Assembly (NCBI RefSeq): GCF_030295405.1
Contig: NZ_AP027080.1
Location: 4,919,001-4,983,000 of the forward strand
Direction: 5' to 3'
Length of the DNA: 64,000 nucleotides
Source of the DNA: Mesoterricola silvestris
GTDB lineage: Bacteria; Acidobacteriota; Holophagae; Holophagales; Holophagaceae
Shown here: piece after piece, positions 60,851 to 64,000 of the stretch
How positions within the stretch are numbered: the first letter of the stretch is position 1
Layout of the letters: the number at the start of each line of letters is the position of its first letter
Position numbers and translations under genes: made by a program
The notes under the pieces: generated by a model
Database searches by the model: none
The model's input: only the letters and a program-made list of their open reading frames with translations
What the model was told of the DNA's origin: nothing

Positions 60851-62620
60851 ATGCGCATCATCCCCGCCCTCGTCCTCGGCATCCCCCTGGTCGCCCAGGC
60901 CGTCAACCCCGTGCAGGAACGCGCGGAGCGCTTCCTGAAGGTGGTCGAGGCCGGCTACCAGGCCCTCACCTACGTACAGCAACAAGCCAGCTGGGCAGCC
61001 AGCACCGATGTGAAGCCCGTCCACGACGCCTCCGCGGAGACCGCCGGCAAGGCCCTGGCCGCCTTCAACGGCAACCCCGTGCTGATCCTGGAGGCCCGGG
61101 ATCTCCTGCGGCACAAGGACCAGCTCCAGGAAACCACCTGGCGGGAGCTGGAATGGGTCCTCTTCAACGCCGCGGAGGGCCCCATGACGAACCCCCGGCT
61201 CACCGGGGACCGCATCGCCGCCGAAACCCTCCAGGCCTCCCTCATGAACGGCTTCACCTGGCACCTGGATGGCAAGCCCATTTCCGCCAACGGCCTGGAT
61301 GACATCCTCGCCTCCAGCAACGACCTCGCCCGGCGCCGCCAGGCCTGGGAGGCCTCCAAGGAGAACGGCATCCCCCTGCGGGAAAACCTCCTCCGCCTGC
61401 GGGATCTCCGCAACGGATGCGCCCGGGAACTGGGCTACCCGGACTACTTCGCGCTGCAGGTGGCCAAGCACGGCATGACCCCTGCCGAAATGGTCGACAT
61501 GCACCACCGTTTCCTGAAGGAGCTGCGCCCCCTCTACCTCCAGCTCCACACCTGGGTGAAATACGAGATGGCGAAGAAGTATCACCAGCCCGTGCCCCGC
61601 ACCATCCCCGCCCACTGGATCAACAACCGCTGGAGCCAGAACTGGACCGGGTTCGTGGAGGGGGTGGACTTCGACCCCTACTTCAAGGGCTGGACCCCCG
61701 AAAAGGTCGTCAAGACCGCCGAGAACTTCTACGTGGGCCTGGGCTTCCCCAAGCTCCCGGCCTCCTTCTGGGCGAAATCCGACCTCTACCCCGTGCCCGC
61801 CGGTTCCGAGCGGAAGAAGAACAGCCACGCCTCCTGCTGGCACCTGGACCTGGACACCGACGTGCGCGCCCTCATGAGCGTCGAGCCCAACATGGAGTGG
61901 TTCGGCACCTGCCACCACGAACTGGGCCACGGCTACTACTTCATCAGCTACACCAACCCCGCCGTCCCCCCCCTGCTGCGCACCAGCGCCAATCCCTCCT
62001 TCCACGAAGGCATCGGCGAGCTCATCGCCCTGGCCACCCGCCAGATCCCCTACCTGAAATCCACCGGCGTCCTGCCCCCCGGCTACCAGCCCGACGCCAT
62101 GAAGATCCTCCTCAACGACGCCCTGGAAGTGGCCATCCCCTTCATGTTCTGGGCCAGCGGCACCATGACCGAATGGGAGGCGGAGTTCTACGGCAAGGCC
62201 ATGCCCGCCGACAAGCTCAACGAGCGCTGGTGGCAGATCGTCAAGGAGGAGCAGGGCGTGGAGCCCCCCTCCCCCCGGGACGAGCGCTTCTGCGACCCCG
62301 CCACCAAGACCCACATCAACGACACCCCCGCCTACTACTACAACTACGCCATGGCGACGGTCTTCAAGTACCAGATGCACGACTACATCTGCCGGAACAT
62401 CCTCCACCAGGACGTGCACGCCGCCGACTACTCCAACCGCAAGGACGTTGGGGCCTTCCTCAAGGCCTTCATGGAGAAGGGCGCCACGGTGGACTGGCGC
62501 AAGCTCCTCAAGGACACCACCGGCGAGGATCTCTCCACCCGCGCCATGGCCGAGTACTTCCGGCCCCTCACCCAGTGGCTGGAAACCCAGAACAAGGGCC
62601 GCCAGATCGGCTGGGACTAG
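60851..62620 (+). CDS. M2-family peptidyl-dipeptidase (angiotensin-converting-enzyme-like)
   Basis: A 589-residue exported zinc metallopeptidase that would remove C-terminal dipeptides. A signal peptide (MRIIPALVLGIPLVAQA) is followed by an all-helical body. The zinc site is GTCHHELGHGYYF near 351-363 with the third ligand Glu in HEGIGELIALATRQ near 382-395. IPAHWINNRWSQNWTGFV and the late PAYYYNYAMATVFKYQMH also match M2 enzymes. ATG 60851 with GGAGG four bases upstream gives the signal peptide; an in-frame ATG at 60782 does not. It ends with a four-base CTAG overlap with the convergent SprA-like gene. Confidence 0.93.
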   Translation: MRIIPALVLGIPLVAQAVNPVQERAERFLKVVEAGYQALTYVQQQASWAASTDVKPVHDASAETAGKALAAFNGNPVLILEARDLLRHKDQLQETTWRELEWVLFNAAEGPMTNPRLTGDRIAAETLQASLMNGFTWHLDGKPISANGLDDILASSNDLARRRQAWEASKENGIPLRENLLRLRDLRNGCARELGYPDYFALQVAKHGMTPAEMVDMHHRFLKELRPLYLQLHTWVKYEMAKKYHQPVPRTIPAHWINNRWSQNWTGFVEGVDFDPYFKGWTPEKVVKTAENFYVGLGFPKLPASFWAKSDLYPVPAGSERKKNSHASCWHLDLDTDVRALMSVEPNMEWFGTCHHELGHGYYFISYTNPAVPPLLRTSANPSFHEGIGELIALATRQIPYLKSTGVLPPGYQPDAMKILLNDALEVAIPFMFWASGTMTEWEAEFYGKAMPADKLNERWWQIVKEEQGVEPPSPRDERFCDPATKTHINDTPAYYYNYAMATVFKYQMHDYICRNILHQDVHAADYSNRKDVGAFLKAFMEKGATVDWRKLLKDTTGEDLSTRAMAEYFRPLTQWLETQNKGRQIGWD

Positions 62621-63156
62621 CCCACCGTATCGATCAGGCTGCCTGACGAGGGCTTCCCGCCCTGCTTGGCGCCCTTGGCCGCCAGTTCCACCGCCGCCTG
62701 GGAGGCCATGGACGAGGCGGCCGCTGCCACCGACCGATCCTGCCCCGAAGGGTCGGCCGGCGCCATGGCCGCCGCCATGATGCGGGAGGCTTTGGCGAGG
62801 GTGGCCTGGGGATTGCCCTTCACCGGCGAGGTGTCCACGGACACTTCCCCGCCCACCGCGTAGTTCCGCCCATCCGGCCCCCGCTGGTAGGCGTAGCTGG
62901 CCCCCGAGGTGACGACGCCCGCCCCGGCGGCGATGTGGGCCGCCTCGTGGGCCTTCACGGCCGCATCCCGGGCCTGGAGCTTGGCCACCTGGGCTTTGGC
63001 CTCCGGGGAAAGCTCCAGAGTGTCGGCGCCACCCGCCTTCCGTCCCTTGGGATCGGCCCCCTGGGCACCGCCCGGCTTTCCGCCCGCACCCTGCCCTGCC
63101 CGGACGGGATCCGCGGTGGGTGGGGTGGGGGAAAGGGAGGGAATGGCGTCTGCCAT
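62617..63156 (-). CDS. SprA-family putative metalloprotease-like protein
   Basis: A 179-residue protein with a low-complexity N-terminal 40 residues (PADPVRAGQGAGGKPGG-like), then the SprA-related domain: LSPEAKAQVAKLQARDAAVK, AHEAAHIAAGAG (HExxH-like zinc motif) near 69-80, SYAYQRGPDGRNYAVGGEVS and DTSPVKGNPQATLAKA. The family is annotated as putative metalloproteases and its true activity is unproven. No signal peptide is evident. It is divergent from nrdR, with parS between them. Confidence 0.85.
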   Translation of the reverse strand: MADAIPSLSPTPPTADPVRAGQGAGGKPGGAQGADPKGRKAGGADTLELSPEAKAQVAKLQARDAAVKAHEAAHIAAGAGVVTSGASYAYQRGPDGRNYAVGGEVSVDTSPVKGNPQATLAKASRIMAAAMAPADPSGQDRSVAAAASSMASQAAVELAAKGAKQGGKPSSGSLIDTVG

Positions 63157-63215
63157 GGCACTTCATTATCGGCCCCGGCACCTTCCAGGATGAGGCTTTT
63201 TGCGCCCGGAGCCGC

Positions 63216-63231
63216 TGTTCCACGTGGAACA
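63216..63231. other. parS centromere site
   Basis: TGTTCCACGTGGAACA, a perfect 16-base match to the universal bacterial parS palindrome bound by ParB. It lies in the 114-base gap between the SprA-like gene and nrdR, about 44.6 kb from parB. Sites of this quality usually mark the region around the replication origin. Confidence 0.95.
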
Positions 63232-63270
63232 GCGCGGTTCCGGACCTCCCCTTTGGGTTACTCTGGAGGC

Positions 63271-63897
63271 ATGCGTTGCCCCTTCTGTGGCCATATCGAA
63301 GACAAGGTGGTGGATTCCCGTGAATCCCGGGAAGGGGACGCCATCCGGAGGCGCCGGGAGTGCCTCAAGTGCGGGCGGCGCTTCACCAGCTACGAACGCC
63401 TGGAGGAGCTCCCCATCCTCATCGTGAAGAAGGACGGCCGCCGGGAGGCCTTCGATCCCCACAAGCTCATGCGGGGCATGACCGCCGCCTGCCAGAAGCG
63501 CCCCGTGCCCCTGGGCAGGCTGGAGGAGGTCGCCGGGGACATCCAGGCCCGCCTCATGGAAATGAGCGACCGGGAATTGCCCAGCCGCCAACTGGGCGAG
63601 ATGGTCATGGACGCCCTCAAGGGCCTGGATTCCGTCGCCTACGTGCGGTTCGCCAGCGTGTACCGGGATTTCAAGGACCTCCCCGACTTCGTGAAGGCCC
63701 TGGAGGGCCTGATGGTGCCCCCCCCCAGCCCCGTTCCCGCCGCCCGCCCCACAGTCCCGGTGCGGCCCGCCCCCCCGCGGCCCAAGGCCCAACCCCAGCC
63801 CCCCCCGGCCGATGGCCTTCCCTTCGCGTCCACCCCGCTCTTCCCGGGGGTCGAACCCGAGCCGCCCGGCCATCCCAAGCGACGCAAGACCCGCTGA
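63271..63897 (+). CDS. nrdR: Transcriptional regulator NrdR with a proline-rich tail
   Basis: The ATP/dATP-sensing repressor of ribonucleotide reductase genes. Zinc ribbon at 3-34 (CPFCGHIEDKVVDSRESREG, then CLKCGRRFTSYER) and ATP-cone at about 47-140 (PILIVKKDGRREAFDPHKLM, VAYVRFASVYRDFKDLPDFV). The usual protein ends near residue 150. Here about 58 residues of Pro-rich sequence ending KRRKTR follow, giving 208 residues. The ATG has GGAGG only one base away, an unusually tight spacing. Confidence 0.94.
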   Translation: MRCPFCGHIEDKVVDSRESREGDAIRRRRECLKCGRRFTSYERLEELPILIVKKDGRREAFDPHKLMRGMTAACQKRPVPLGRLEEVAGDIQARLMEMSDRELPSRQLGEMVMDALKGLDSVAYVRFASVYRDFKDLPDFVKALEGLMVPPPSPVPAARPTVPVRPAPPRPKAQPQPPPADGLPFASTPLFPGVEPEPPGHPKRRKTR

Positions 63898-63933
63898 CGC
63901 GCATCAAGTTAAACTGAGACCCCGAGGTATGCC

Positions 63934-64000
63934 GTGGCCGAAGAAATCCTAGCTCCCCAGACCGTGGACGAGTCCCCCAAGATCCCGGACGTCCTGCCCG
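63934..64000 (+). CDS. lon: N-terminus of a probable Lon protease, cut by the window edge
   Basis: A GTG at 63934, with GAGG six bases upstream, opens a frame reading MAEEILAPQTVDESPKIPDV then LP to the window end. The closing IPDVLP resembles the lead-in to the LPVLPLRD motif of Lon proteases. An ATG at 63929 in another frame stops after seven codons. With 22 residues visible, the identity is a guess. Confidence 0.4.
   Translation, partial: MAEEILAPQTVDESPKIPDVLP

Overview
This 64 kb window is high-GC chromosomal DNA of a Gram-negative, motile bacterium. Best guess: Acidobacteriota, class Holophagae (Geothrix/Mesoterricola-like). The pointers are a large TonB-dependent receptor with an N-terminal carboxypeptidase-regulatory domain, heptose/LPS genes, a split glycine decarboxylase, and many TPR and PatA-N-type proteins. 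The taxon is inference, since no rRNA is present. No tRNA, rRNA, CRISPR array, transposase or prophage was seen. Almost all coding DNA is housekeeping genes in dense operons, many with ATGA or TGATG overlaps.

Layout. 0-3.4 kb (minus): rnc, a degenerate HisA-like barrel and a helical-repeat protein. 3.5-9.2 kb (plus): a PatA-N/TPR protein, then a flagellar filament block (flagellin behind a sigma-28-type promoter, flaG, fliD, fliS, small coupled ORF). 9.3-11.6 kb: upp, divergent from an unusual TrpC-like barrel fused to a Lys/Ala-rich histone-H1-like tail. 11.7-20.7 kb (plus): eno, ftsB, dapF, two TPR-glycosyltransferases, parA, parB, accD, folC, closed by a clear intrinsic terminator. 21.2-26.8 kb: TonB receptor, Tat-exported SDR-like protein, NTT-like carrier. 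27.1-32.2 kb (minus): pseudopilin, yceD, rpmF, plsX, pyrH, FAD oxidase, glycerophosphodiesterase. 32.3-33.8 kb: an NtrC-type sigma-54 activator upstream of the pseudopilin. 33.8-38.6 kb (plus): two GT9 glycosyltransferases, a DUF1573 protein, an EamA transporter and hldD.

39-53.8 kb is an energy block on the minus strand. It reads nuoA-B-C-D-H-I-J-K-L-M-N (an 11-subunit complex I cluster with no nuoE/F/G here), then atpZ, an AtpI-like gene, atpB and atpE (no other ATP synthase genes), then a STAS protein and a receiver-PP2C phosphatase. NuoC carries an N-terminal ferredoxin domain on a long Pro/Ala linker. 53.9-64 kb: a PilB/GspE ATPase, tandem S1/P1-type nucleases, gcvPB/gcvPA, an M2 peptidase, a SprA-type protein, a perfect parS site, nrdR and the start of a probable lon.

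The most unusual items are: the TrpC-pseudoenzyme/histone-tail fusion with a strong internal start site; the ferredoxin-NuoC fusion; a HisA homologue with Asn at the catalytic Asp8 position; and three fold-back repeat elements, all lying between convergent genes. Two of the fold-backs share terminal sequence but carry different hairpins whose arms have co-varied. The parABS system is also notable: a perfect parS lies 45 kb from parAB, and reversed parS half-sites form an inverted repeat just upstream of parA.
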